Assembly (NCBI GenBank): GCA_012656075.1
Contig: JAAKBF010000390.1
Coordinates: 62,001 to 126,000, forward strand
Direction of reading: 5' to 3'
From: Phytophthora hibernalis
Lineage: Eukaryota > Oomycota > Peronosporomycetes > Peronosporales > Peronosporaceae
Length of the DNA stretch: 64,000 nt
Shown here: piece by piece, positions 12,779 to 24,269 of the stretch
Position numbering within the stretch: the stretch's first letter is position 1
How the letters are laid out: each line of letters starts with the position of its first letter
Program-made: the position numbers and the translations under genes
Notes under the pieces: model-generated
The model's input: the letters and a program-made list of their open reading frames with translations, nothing else
Told to the model about the DNA's origin: nothing
Databases searched by the model: none

Positions 12779-14005
12779 TTAAAATTGGTCAAACACGTCG
12801 AAAGCCGCCCGGTCCTCGCCGTAGAGCACGACCGAGTCGTCCACAGGTGAATCCGGGTATTCGTCAAAGTGCGTGTGGTCTCCTGGTCCGCCAACGGGTG
12901 GCAGGTACGGCGGCGTCTCCGTACGTGCCAGTACAGCCTCCCAATCCACCTTGGCGAAATATTTATGTTTCTTGACATCCTCCGACCCGCCTCGTAAGCA
13001 ACCTGCAAACAAAAAAAAACACAAAAATTAGTTTTCTCAAACAAAAACACCAACCACCAACTAACATACCAAGTCGCTTGGTGCGGTCCTGCGACAGGAG
13101 TTTCTTGATCAGGTCCTTGGCCTTGGAGTCTATGTGCTTGGGAAATCGACCTTCCCGTCCAGGATCTTTTGATAAATTCCGAACGGGTTTTCGTCGTAAA
13201 ACGGCGGGTAGCCCGCCAGCATCTCGTACACGAGCACTCCGAGCGCCCACCAGTCCACCGACTTGCCATGTCCTTTGCTCTGGATGATCTCAGGAGCCAA
13301 ATACTCGGGCGTCCCACACAACGTCCAGGTCTTGTCTTCCACAATTTTGGCAAAGCCGAAATCCGTAATTTTCAACGATCCTTCCGACGTGATGAGCAGG
13401 TTTTCAGGCTTCAGGTCTCGGTAGATTATGTGCTGGGCATGCAAGTAGGCCATGGCCAGCACCAATTGGGCTGCATAATAACACGCCACTTGGTCGGGGA
13501 ACCTGCCCTGTCGTCTTAAGTACGAAAACAATTCCCCGCCTTGCACATATTCCAGGACCAAATACAGACGTCGTTCGTCCTGGAAATGACCCAAATAGTT
13601 GACGATGAACGGGTGCTGGATCCTGCTCAGGATCTCAACTTCACATTTGATGTGGTGCAGCTGTTGCAGGCGCAGGATCTCGCTCTTCTTCAGGATCTTG
13701 AGTGCATGGAAGGACCCCACGCCCTTAAGTTGCACCAGTCGCACGCGCCCAAAGGTGCCTGTACCCAAGGTCGCCAGCAACTCAAAGTCCTCCAACGTGT
13801 ACGTCCTGCGCGTCCTGGGGGCGTTCACAGGCGCCGCGGGCGAAATTGCGTCCGCCGGCGCGTCCTGGACCAAAAATAGGCACCACCAAATAAGAACGTC
13901 AATTGACGGCGCAGGACGGAACGAAGTGAGGGCTGGGGGAAGACGCAATCCATTCCGCATTACCTTGTCGTCGACCACGGGCCCCTGCGTCTTCTTCCGA
14001 AACAT
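12779..14005 (-). CDS. AGC protein kinase, PKA catalytic subunit-like
   Basis: A serine/threonine kinase of the cAMP-dependent class. Visible motifs are the Gly loop GTGTFGRV, the lysine in FHALKILKK, the catalytic loop IIYRDLKPENLL, the metal site ITDFGFAKI, the activation segment WTLCGTPEYLAPE, and a C-terminal tail ending FDVFDQF, like the FxxF end of PKA. Three exons start at ATG 14003-14005. Intron 1 is 13865-13973 (GTAATG...CCAG) and intron 2 is 13003-13069 (GTATGT...GCAG). One base is missing from a C run at 13140-13142 (GGG on +), which would otherwise end the protein at KVDFPST. The stop is TAA at 12779. There is no long N-terminal regulatory region, which favours PKA over PKG or Akt. 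The regulatory partner is not in the window. Confidence 0.9.
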
Positions 14006-15844
14006 TCTGTCGCGCTACGGTATTCCGTCTACTTGTGTCGCGGGTGCAGACTACAGTGGAAGTTGCCCTTTGTCTTGGGTTTCGGGCGGTTTCCACGGCT
14101 GGGACAGTGGCGGGCGAGAGCGCAAGTGGCTCTGGCGCCGCTGCTCCCGACGCTTCGGCCTCGATCCTTTCCCGTTACCGGTATAATCAGGTTGGGGAAC
14201 GCGCCGCGAGGATTGGTCGAAATTCGAATGACGGGAACTGTAGGTGGAACGAAAATGGAAGTGGTACAGCGTACCGTCTGGTTGGAATGACGGGAGAAGG
14301 AGCATTTGGAGAAGATTACCTTGCGAACTTTGTACCGTACTAGTATTTGGTACAGATTCTTACTACCTGTAGACATTCCAGAGCTGTAAAAGTCTATCGA
14401 TTGATGCATACTGTATCAAACAACAGGCAGTGGTCGACCTTTGGCAATTGCTACAAACCGTAACAAACCTTGGTCGCTCTCCGAACGGTCTCCGAAAACA
14501 CAGCGAACGCCTGCTCGACGGCGAAAGGACACCTTTTGAAAGGCATATCTTTTGGATGGCTGCACTTGCCGCCATGGGATATCATGATTTGTATTGTTTT
14601 GCCTTCGAGCAAAGCAAAGCAGAGCCTGATATGCGCCACTTGCCGTATGTCGGTCCAAATCGACAAAGTCGACGAGTCCAGCATGTGCCCTTTCCAGGTT
14701 CTGTACGATACGGATGTTGGTCCATGATCTCGTCGCTTCGGTTGGATGCAACACCGCTCACGTCGTATGGATTCGTGTCCGACATCGGACGGCGGACCTG
14801 AGTTGCCGTAGTCCTGATGGTCGTTCACGCCTGTCTGTGGGAATCCAGACATGTGCTTTCGACATGACTCATGAGTTCTCACCTTAGGCAGACCGGGTGA
14901 TATTCATCTCCTCATTGGACACGCTTCTCTTGTTGCAACCTACGCGATGCTGTGCACTGGTCCGCGCAACAAGCGCATATTCTCACCGATGGATATGGCG
15001 GCTCGACTTGCGATGGAGAATGGTGAAGCATGAACAGTGCGATGTCGAGAGTTGTCGCCTTCCTCAGCTGGGTGGTCTTTACCTGTCTTCCGCCCATTAT
15101 TCCTTGTGCGTATTCGAATCGTTGGCCGGGTTGTATTCTTCGCGGTCGGGCAATAGCTCCTGTCGTTGGCATCGATAGAAGTGGTTGACCTAACGCCCAT
15201 TGCGGCGAAGTTGTGAAAACATATTTTTTTCAGCTTGAACAAGAATCAAATGATCGGTACCGAGAGGCACCTACATCCCAAGCACTCGTTAGGTGGTTCT
15301 GTAACAGAACCATCTAACATACCTTCTGTGAACATGAGTTTCTTTATTTTCTGGAGAAATTTCAACAGTTTTTCGGATTGCAGAACCGCTGCAATCAGTG
15401 CTGTCGGAGGCTTACAGTCCTGAAAGCAGCCTCGCTGGTTTTCAAATTCGGCATGGATGAGAGGGGTGCTGGGGATTTACACATAGCATCCGTGATACAC
15501 TTGCGACGCATAGCGTCCGTGATACACTTGCGAAAATGCGGATCAATACAGCGAAAATCTGGTAGTGTTGGTGCGATGAACGAGAGGAAAGGAAACGTAA
15601 TCAGTTGCATTCACCTGGGTTACTGATTTTTTCGGGTACATGTAGCTTTCGGACCAGCATTCTTGCACCAACTTGCCCAAGTTAGATTTTCTTTGCTGAA
15701 CGTACCCTCGACAAGAAATGAGTCAAGAAGAAGAAAAACACGTACATGTATCACTCAAAGTCAATTTCATTTTAGTTTTGTTGTCGAGCAATGCACGTTC
15801 GCTTGTTTTTGATCACGGACAGACATTTGAATGCACCTGGCGTG
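14006..15844. other. Intergenic, no gene recognised
   Basis: This 1.8-kb stretch holds several open frames on both strands, the longest about 140 codons, none with a recognised domain. A short stretch near 14895-15030 (+) reads like protein sense (FSPMDMAARLAMENG) and may be a gene relic. At about 15487-15533 a unit of about 24 bases with CGTGATACACTTGCGA occurs twice in tandem. Confidence 0.4.
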
Positions 15845-18632
15845 TCACCAAGCGTCCGCAACGACCTTCTTTCCAGTTCTCGAATCAGCAGGAGTGTCGT
15901 CGAAGAGCATTTTCGACTGGATCGACTTCAATTTCTGCGGAGTATCTGAGCTCGGCGTCACAAGCTTGTGAAGAAGCGGAATGGCACTGTCACGAACGTT
16001 TTCAAGAGCTGCCGCCACTTTCGGTTTCTGAGAATTCACTCCGTCGCGAATGAACCCCATCACCGGGGATGAATTGACCCGGTAGAAATTCGTTCCTGCG
16101 CACTACCCGCAAATATCCAAGAGCACGTCCCGCCTGTGACTTTAGTTCGTCCGTTCCCGTCTGCACAAGTGCCTCAAGAAGCTCAATGGTTCCAGCCTCA
16201 TTAATTGCCGCACGGTTTGTGTCGTTGTTGTCTGCGAGACTCCCCAAAGCAAACGCGGCACACTCCTTCTGTTCGTCAGTTCCAATACGGAGGAGCACAA
16301 CCAACGGGAAAATGGCTCCTTCACGTCCAATCTCAACTCGGATTTCGTCGTTGTTAGCTGCCAATTCGCCTAACGTGTAGGCTGCGGTATGCTTGTACAG
16401 ATCCGACCCGGTACGCACTAGCTCCACCAGTGGCAAGACTGCTTCTTTCAACTCCAATGCCGTACAAGGATCATTGTTGTCACATGATAGATTCCCCAAA
16501 GCGTAAGCTGCCCAACGCTTTTGAGCATCCGTCCCCGTCCGTAGAAGTACAACCAGTGGTTTGATAGCTCCTTCCATTGTGATCTTCATTCGGTTCAAGT
16601 CGTTGAGTGCGAGGTATCCCAGGGTGTAGGCCGCCCACTGCTTCTGTGCCTTTGTTCCCACTCGCACCAATCCAACCAACGAAGGGATACTATCTTCCTC
16701 TCCGATTGCAATGCGGTTTGCTTCGTTATTCAAACACAAGCAGCCCAGGGCATACACTGCCCACTGGTTTTGAGCATCCGTCGCAGCTTTCATGAACACC
16801 ACCATCGGAGGAATGGCGCCTTCACGGGCAATTTTACCACGGTTGACATCGTTGTCGGCAGCCAGAATCCCCAATGCGTATGCTGCCTCTTGCTTGTGTA
16901 AATCGGTTCCGGAGCGCAGAAGCGTCACTAAAGGCGGGATGGCTCCTTCACGGGCAATCTCCACGCAGTTTTGATCATTGTTGCTCGCGAGGGTTGTCAG
17001 AGCCTCCGCAGCCCACAATTTTTGATTGTCAGCGCCGTCTCTTAGCAAACCAACGAGACGTGGTAACATCCCGGCGCAACGTAATGCATCCACGTCACCG
17101 CGAGTTGCCATGCAGGAGCAACGAATCACTGCGATTTCTTTGTCTTGCTCATCGCCGTGCTCCAAGTCACGCTGAAGCCTCAGTATTTCTCGACGCGGTG
17201 CTTCTCGAACCAACTTTTGAAGCTTCTCAAATTCAGCCTCACGCATCTTGGAGTAGCTGAACGTGAACCAGCCCAAGCAGTGCAACGCGTACAGTTGCGT
17301 GAAATAGTTGTCACTCTCTCGAACCAGACGCGAGAGTACTGGGATTCCGCCCGTCTTGAACATTTGCACCCGATTGCTACTGCTGACGCAGTTGCGAATG
17401 AGAAGCAGCACTGTCATTTCCGTGTCGTGTGTTCCCAATTGTTTCAGTGAGTTCACCAGCAGTGGGATGGATGTGCTGTCCGATAGTGAAGGTTGCGTTT
17501 TATCTTCGACCACATCGTCTGCAGGAGTCTCCAGCACTGGTGTTTGTGCAGCCGACACCTTCTCTTCATATAAATTGTTGGTCGGTTCCGTTAGTGGGCT
17601 GGTACTGTTGTCAATATGGGAGTTCTCGAAAGCCAACGCTTTTGTCTCAACCTCGTCACCGAAAGTGCTCGGTTCTAGCACAGGCTCTCGGGAAACCTCT
17701 GTGGTCGAGTGGCTAACCTCCATTGAGACTGACGCCTTCGCTTCAGCATCATCACTGAAAGTACTCGGTTCCGACACACGTTCCTGAGAAATCTCTACGT
17801 TCGACGGGTTAACCTCGATCGCGACCGACGCCTTCGTCTCAATATCATCACTGAGAGTACTCGGTTCTGGTACAGGTTCTTGGGAAGCCAGGTAGCTGAG
17901 CGTAGTGGGATCGGTTGTGGTAGTCTGGAAAAGTTCTGGCTCCGGAGAGAGCAACGCCTCCTCAACCTCTTCAGCTACAGCGACAGCAATTGGAACTGGC
18001 ACAGTCTCTCGGGGTTCATGACAGACATCGGTTCGACAGCAGTCGGTACCGACACCGACTGTAGTGGAGCTTGGGTCCCCTGTCGAATCACAATAGTCTG
18101 TCTAATGACGGGTTGCATCATTGACTTTCTACGAGCTGCTCGTTTCTCCACAAGCTCCAGCAGAGCATCTTGCACTTGCTTGTGCGTGAGTTTGATGTCT
18201 GCGTGGATTTTCTCGAGCTTGTTCAGGAACTTGGTCGCGTTCTTGTCTGCCGTGTCTACCCCTTTCATCACCGTGGCGTAGGCGGCCAACCCGAGCATCT
18301 GGAAGAGTTGATCGACCTCGTTAACGACCTCGAGTCGCTGTTCTTCCATTTCGCTCATCTTGAAAACTCGGATGAATCGGTGCATGTCGTTGTATTTTTG
18401 CAGGTACTTGACGAACTTGAGCACCGTCTCCTCGAACTTTTGGAAGATGGCGGTGCGACGCAGCATCGCGTTCTCTTGGATGCTTCCGTCCCTCTTCAAC
18501 ACTTGAATTTCAACGAAAATCTCCGTCAGTCGCAGGTACGTCTTCTTGTTAACGTGGCGCTGGTGACGAATGGCCGCTCGCAGCTCAAAAATCTTGTTGA
18601 GGCATTTGACCACAGTCGAGGCGGCGTCCATG
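15845..18632 (-). CDS. Armadillo-repeat protein with helical N-terminal domain
   Basis: About 930 residues. The N-terminus (MDAASTVVKCLNKIFELRAA) starts a helical domain of about 200 residues, then a Ser/Glu-rich linker, then about eight or more armadillo repeats (for example EGAIPPLVTLLRSGTD and AAYALGNLSCDNND) over about 16100-17100. Such arrays are protein-binding scaffolds. The linker has three imperfect copies of a unit of about 31 residues around EPSTFSDD (about 17650-17890). Two frame joins are needed: a missing C in the run at 18011-18014 (G on +) and one extra base near 16080. The ATG at 18630-18632 is preferred because the upstream in-frame sequence has no similar character and includes 26-bp tandem repeats. 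The partner and pathway are unknown. Confidence 0.75.
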
Positions 18633-18696
18633 GTGGCGAAGTCCCAATTGTAGTCTCGGTGGTGAAGTCCCAATTGCGGTCTCGGTGGCGAATTCA
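18633..18696 (-). repeat. 26-bp tandem repeat in the 5' leader
   Basis: Unit GGTGGCGAAGTCCCAATTG followed by seven more bases occurs at 18633-18658 and 18659-18684, with a partial third copy to 18696 (two to three substitutions between copies). It abuts the start codon of the armadillo-repeat gene, so it lies in its leader or would extend its N-terminus if an upstream ATG is used. Confidence 0.7.
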
Positions 18697-19784
18697 GGAA
18701 TGATTCCAAACTGGTTGCTGGGAATTGTTGGCCGTGTACATGTACCTCGAGATCTCGGGGCGGTCTGGTCGAAAAGTCGACGAGGTTTACTTCCGTTGGA
18801 TACCCATTCACGCTTTTTGGCGGTTGAGTCGGTGATTTGATTTGAAGCAGACTTTTCTGATGGAAAGAGTTTCGGTTCATGCACTTTCAAATGGCCTTTG
18901 CGATACCTGTACATTCGTTGGACGCAGTGGCGGGTTTTCATCGCAATTGGACTTCGAGAAGTGTTCATGTGCTGCTTAGGCACTCGGTGACTGTCGAGAC
19001 GCGTCTTGCTTGTAGCTGCGCTGGGCATTTCGCCGTCCCCACTTGGGTGTTGCTTGCGGGCATCAAAATTTGTTTCAAATGTGCTGGAACGTTCGCGCCC
19101 GATCTAACATGGTCATCGTTTCTGACGTTAGCAGTCTCTTCTACTGCATGCATAAACATCTACGCTTGCGTTTACAAGCCTCGAAGGAGATGCGAACCTA
19201 AGTGTTTGAGTCTCTAGGCGCAGATTGAAAATCACTAGCGTAGGTGAGTTTCGTCGGACACACTGCTCACTGAAGCAAGCGACGATAAGCACAACATGGT
19301 ATGTGCAAAACATCTTGTCGTGTATGTGACGAAAGTCCGTTGACAGTTTTGCACACATCAAGGATCCTGAATCCGATCCAGATGATTTAGAACGGTCTCC
19401 AAAGCAGCAAGCTTCGGGGAACGTTTAGATGGCTACAGCCGTTGCTGCTGGCGGTAGCTCCTGTTCATGATGAACTTCATCAGCTTTGAATGCCATGAAG
19501 CTCGGTACGAATGACCTTTTACATGTTGCATTTGCTTCGCACAAGAACAACGGAGGACAACAAAGTTTGAAAGCGGTGCACCTTGCTCGATATCATAATG
19601 ACATTGCTTTGCATTGTTTGCATTGTCGCTCCGACGCCGCTCCAAATAATATAAAGGCACTTGCGGCCAGTCACTCACGGCCAAAGGAACCAACTAGGCC
19701 TCCTCGAGTCTACGGTCCACCTAAGAAAAACGTGTCCGGCATCGCCGACGTCACATACTCTATGTACACTCAATAACGATCAGA
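18697..19784. other. Intergenic, no gene recognised
   Basis: This holds the upstream region of the armadillo gene and the 3' flank of the surface-protein gene. An in-frame ATG at 18878-18880 opens to the armadillo gene, but the predicted extension looks non-coding. Nothing else is recognisable. Confidence 0.4.
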
Positions 19785-21558
19785 TCACACCTCGGTGCTC
19801 TTGTTGCTGCGGTTGGATGCCACGGCGGCAGCGGTAGCAGCAGCGCGGTTCGTACGTGGTTGGTTCATCAGACGTGACGATGATAACGCTGTACTTCCTT
19901 GACTCCGGTCGCTGCCACCTGTCTGACGGATATCCCCGGACTGAGCAGATGACGATCGGGTCATGCGGTGTTGTCCTGACGCACCGCTTGCACCACTGGC
20001 AGTGCTACCGAACGACGACAAATTAGCTATAGACCACGCACTTAACGACGTGTCACGCGTGTTGCGCGAGGTTTGGCGCTCGGTGTCTGAAGCTAGCACG
20101 GAGCTCCATGATCCACTTATCGCACTTCCGCTTGTCATCGATGACCCTCCCGAATAGAGCGCGGACATCCGTACGTTTCCTGGTTCAAAGTCGCCACTGA
20201 AGCTCTGCCCCGAAGGCACTCGGCTCCGTATGCTAGCGTCCGCCAACGAGTTACAGTGGTTGATAGCCATCATATTGCCGCGGAGCGACGACACCTCGTC
20301 AGCACTTTCACCGCTTGTGGAGGACGCACCGTCGTACTGGTGCGGGGCCGGCATGACAACCATCAGATCCGAGCCGTTGTAGCCGCTTTCCATAAAGGAG
20401 TCATCCTGCATGAAAGTCGGCGAGAGTCTAGCGACGGAGCGGATGTCCATGCCGTATCCGTAGGGTAGTGGGCTCTCGTCCTCATCGTCAGTGTACTTCT
20501 TCCGGCTGATGGTTGCGAAAAGCACCAGCACCCCCATGATGCCAGCGATAACTCCGGCAATCGCCACGATCGAGCCTGTCCCATGCTGTAGTACGAGGCG
20601 GAACTCGTGTTCACGTCGGACACGCCGCCAGGGTTGAGAAAGGCTCCCATGCCACTGCTTCCGTCTCCACTGCTCGAGCTGTGGCTGCTACTCCTAGAAA
20701 TTTTACTTGAACCGCCTCTGGTCGTCGGACTGCTGCCAGTACTGGAATCGCCGCTGCTGCTGTACACCGTCTCCTTCTTCTCGTTCTTCTTCTTGTCGCC
20801 ATGTGATGCAGAAGCAGCATCTTCGGTGTCCTGGTCGGACCCGTCCAAGCTCACCTCTGTGCTCGAGCTCGCGTGCACTTCACCAGGACTCACTCCGTCG
20901 CTATTCCCACTGCCACTCTCTGAAGCTGTCACGGTCTCGTTGCTGCTAGAAGCGGATGAACCTGTCCAGTCCGACGCGTCTGTCACGTCCTCCGTCGGCG
21001 CTCCTGTAGTCGCAAACGGCACAACCGTGCTCTCGTCCGGAACAACCACCACTGCATCTGTCGAAATGGACCCGTCAACAACTCCACTTTCCTCGTCTGC
21101 CAATGAACTGCTCTGTGAAGTCGTGTCAACCGGAACCTGCGTCTCCTGAGCCAAACTCTCCGTAGCCACTGGCACCGTCACTGGAGCCAGCGTCTCCGTC
21201 GTAGGAGCGTCCGTGCCTATAATAATTGTCACTGGAGTGCGCGTCACTGGCGTGGGCGCTACCGTCGACGCGCCACTATTAGCCGACTCGTCTCCTGTCT
21301 CACTATGCCAATACGTCGGTCTCTTGGTCATTGACACTGCATGGGACACGCCACTCCTCCTCGTCCGTGTTGGTGTCTCCTCTTCACTCCCTCCTCCGAG
21401 CCTTCTATTGAATTATCTGTTCTCAGTATGGATGACACGAAACTGGCTGCGTCCATGTCGACGACGGGCGTCTCCGAGTCAAAGTCGAGTGCTGCGCAGT
21501 GCGAAACTACAGCCGCCAGCGCACCAATTGCCAGCATCGCGCGCCGTCTTCGCCCCAT
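19785..21558 (-). CDS. Ser/Thr-rich single-pass membrane protein, unknown function
   Basis: About 590 residues. The start MGRRRRAMLAIGALAAVVS is a signal peptide. A long, Ser/Thr/Val-rich, probably heavily O-glycosylated region follows, with TPVTRTPVT-like and Ser-run stretches. One membrane helix (AIAGVIAGIMGVLVLFAT) near 20515-20568 is followed by the stop-transfer SRKK and a Ser-rich cytoplasmic tail of about 240 residues. Topology is thus type I, with a mucin-like outside and a tail rich in possible phosphorylation sites. Two one-base deletions in short G runs (CC on + at 20575-20576 and 21351-21352) separate signal, ectodomain and tail into three frames; joining them puts the helix directly after the ectodomain. 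A cell-wall sensor or adhesin is possible but not shown. Confidence 0.68.
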
Positions 21559-22039
21559 GGGCGTGGGGCGGAGGGCGAGATGGCGAGGCGTGGCCGCTGG
21601 GCTGATGGTGTCCGACGCCCGAGAGCCTGAAGCGTTAATGGAGACTTGGTGCTGGCACAAGTTGACCGGTTGTAACTGTGCCTTTCGTCTGACTATATGA
21701 TGGGATTATGCAGGGAGGATTGGGTAGTGGAACGAGAGGGTGCATGATCGGATTGGAGAGGGAGTAAGGGGGTGACAGGCTAGGAAAGGCCGGAATGTAA
21801 AGTCGCTTTTGGGACGCAATTATTGGGTTACGAGTAGAAAAGTAGCAGGTAGCCATGTTGACGAGGAAATGTGACGTTTGTCGGTTGAAGTCGAGCAATT
21901 TCAATCGAGATCGAAGCATTTTGAAGGTTAAGGTGGTGTTGCTTGTGTGGTTCTACCAATTAAGTTCAAGCACAGCAAAACTCGCCACCGTCGCACTTTG
22001 CTATTGCAGTCTTTCCGTTTCGGATCGAGATCACTGCTG
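21559..22039. other. Divergent promoter region
   Basis: The stretch lies between the surface-protein gene (-) and the multi-pass membrane-protein gene (+), so it should hold both promoters. No RNA gene or other coding sequence is seen. Confidence 0.5.
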
Positions 22040-22047
22040 TCATTTTT
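22040..22047 (+). promoter_or_regulatory. Possible initiator element
   Basis: TCATTTTT fits the oomycete Inr core and lies 35 bases before the ATG at 22083. There is no clear FPR half, so support is weak. Confidence 0.3.
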
Positions 22048-22082
22048 ACTCGGGATCAACGCTTTCTTGGTCTTGGGTAAAA

Positions 22083-23776
22083 ATGATGGCGGTGGAGCAA
22101 GGTGATGCTGAGGAAACAAGCCCTGCACTACCGCCAATGAAGCAGTCGGAGATACTCAGCAGCAGTGAAGTGTCGATCCCAACAAATTCGTTAAATTGGA
22201 AAGCTGCTCATCGGATGCTCATGATGGTGTGGGTGAGCGTCGGAATGCTTCCTCTGCTTTTGCAGGCGAGAAGTTACCTGAAATTCGTGACGCCGCACAA
22301 ACTAACAGAACACCTCGTGGTTCCAGTCGAAGCAACAGGAGAGACGACAAATCTAGCAGAATTCTGTCCTGTAGAAGGGCTCTTCATCGCGAATTCGTGG
22401 TGGAATGTCGCGATCACGCACTATTATCCAGTACAACAAGGACGCATTTGCCACTTCGTGATACCGCAATACAACATCCACGGATCATACGTTCTGGGAA
22501 TGGAGAAAGTTGAGCCATCATCAACGACACCAGCGAGCTGCGCAGGAGAAAGTTACCCATTTGAGCACTATTTCTACCACGGAAGCATCGGGTATTACGC
22601 GTTCTATGAGGAGGCTGTAGGGACGTACTGCACGATCGATAAGACTGCGTATGTTCTCGTTCGTGGTCTCGGAACTTTCGATAGCAACGGCTCGGCACTT
22701 GCGCAGGACAGAGGAGATCTTATCTACAGGAACTCGTACTGGAGTACCGTCTTTGGATTGCTCTGGATGGCTTATCGTGTCATATTGCTTCGAAGAAGCT
22801 ACATTTTGTGCCAACGGTATGGAAAAAGATATGATCACATGCAAGAAAAACTGAGCCGCAAGGCTGCAATCGTGTTCATGCAAGAGAATATGCGGCTAAC
22901 AACCCACAGCTCGACAAATTACTTTCGAGTTGTGATATTGTACATGCTGCTCGAAGGAGTGATGTGCGACCTCTTTCTTTTGATCGCTCAAGACGGACAA
23001 CTTGCTAAAATCCAGTACATATCGCTGGGTTACAATTTATCTGGTGTACTTTCAATGGTATTCGAGATAGTGGAGAGTATGAAATGGATGTCCGAGAAAG
23101 TGCGACTTTTTTGAAAAGGCTTCTCTTCAGCTATGAAACTAGTCTACTTGGTGAACTTCTCAGCGCTGGATTGATGAACGCTTTTCTCACGTGGGTCAAT
23201 CGCTCCAGCTTGAAGGAGTCAAGGCCAACAGCTCTCGCAGTGTCGTATTACGTTTGGGGTTTGGTGGGCCACGTTGTCCTTGTGCTCGGTCTCACTGCGT
23301 TCATTACATCCGTCCGGCTTCTCTTTTCATCAGCCTACGTATTATGGTATCATCAAACTTTGGCGGTGTTAACAGCACCTTGCTCTGTAGATACAACATT
23401 GGGAGCACGCTGTAAGATGATAATGCTGGGAGGGTATGTTTGGAAGAACAAGAAACTGTACTACAACATTGAAGCACTCAAGGCATTTGGCGTCCTTAAA
23501 TTGATCGCGGAAGACGGAACAGAGTATTTTGTCTTTCGCAGGTTGATGTCGCTAAACACCCCAATAAACGAATTGCTCGTGATTGGAAGCGTGACGGGTA
23601 GTCAGGTAATTCCTTGCAGCGAGAGGCTCTGTACTGGATCAATCACGCTCTTCGATCGCCATCTTGGAGGCGCCGTCAAGAACGACCAGACAGCACGCAT
23701 TATGTTCGTTAATAACAGAGTCCACGCGGAAACAACACCACAGAATGGACCTTCAGTGCAAATTTCAGTAAATTAG
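22083..23776 (+). CDS. Multi-pass membrane protein, unknown function
   Basis: About 565 residues from MMAVEQGDAEETSP. A hydrophobic helix (LMMVWVSVGMLPLLL) near residue 50 precedes an extracytoplasmic-looking region of about 150 residues with several Cys and Trp. At least five more helices follow, including VFGLLWMAYRVILL, VILYMLLEGVMCDLFLLI and VWGLVGHVVLVLGLTAFI. A soluble C-terminal domain (about 23430-23770) reads NKKLYYNIEALKAFGVLK and ends SVQISVN. The frame changes at the T run 23107-23112, where one more T restores continuous sense. I recognise no transporter or channel family; the layout suggests a receptor or large oomycete-specific membrane protein. An upstream in-frame ATG at 21855 exists, but the sequence between looks non-coding. 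Confidence 0.6.
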
Positions 23777-24269
23777 TAGTCCGTACTGCTTGTTGTGCTT
23801 TCTTCCATTTTCTTCCATTACAAACCTGACGAGTGACTTCTCAATGAAACAGCATAGGGAATGGCACACTTGGATACCTTGCAAAATCACTCCAGCTATC
23901 CGAGACGTTTGTGTTTCCGTCCAGCATCCCCAACAATTGTTGGCGTTTTTTGCCAAGACATTGTCTGGAAGGCATCCATACGTGCCTTCTTTGTCTAAGT
24001 CGGCTGCTTGATCCTCATCTCCTTGTAGAGCTCTTTGTCGCACACGAAGGTGAATAATTTTTAATTCTTTCATGACTTTGACTCGAAGAAGCGTATTAAA
24101 AGCACTTTAGACAGTCTCCAACGTTACATGTACCAGTCGCTCCAAAAGGGGAACCTGCCATGAGACGTGCAGCCGTTGCAGAAACCCCTTAGCACCGGTG
24201 TCATGCGATCGTCGAACCGCATTAACATTTGCCACACCTCACTCCTCCCTTGCCAGCAACTCGAAATCA
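23777..24269. other. Intergenic, no gene recognised
   Basis: This gap between two co-directional genes has only short open frames without motifs. Confidence 0.5.

Noticed and set aside
14451..14882. 143-codon minus-strand frame upstream of the kinase gene
   Set aside because: Competing frames of similar length on the other strand and no domain; not supported as coding.
20607..21149. 180-codon hydrophobic plus-strand frame
   Set aside because: It is the antisense of the Ser/Thr-rich ectodomain; Leu/Ser runs arise from complement codons.
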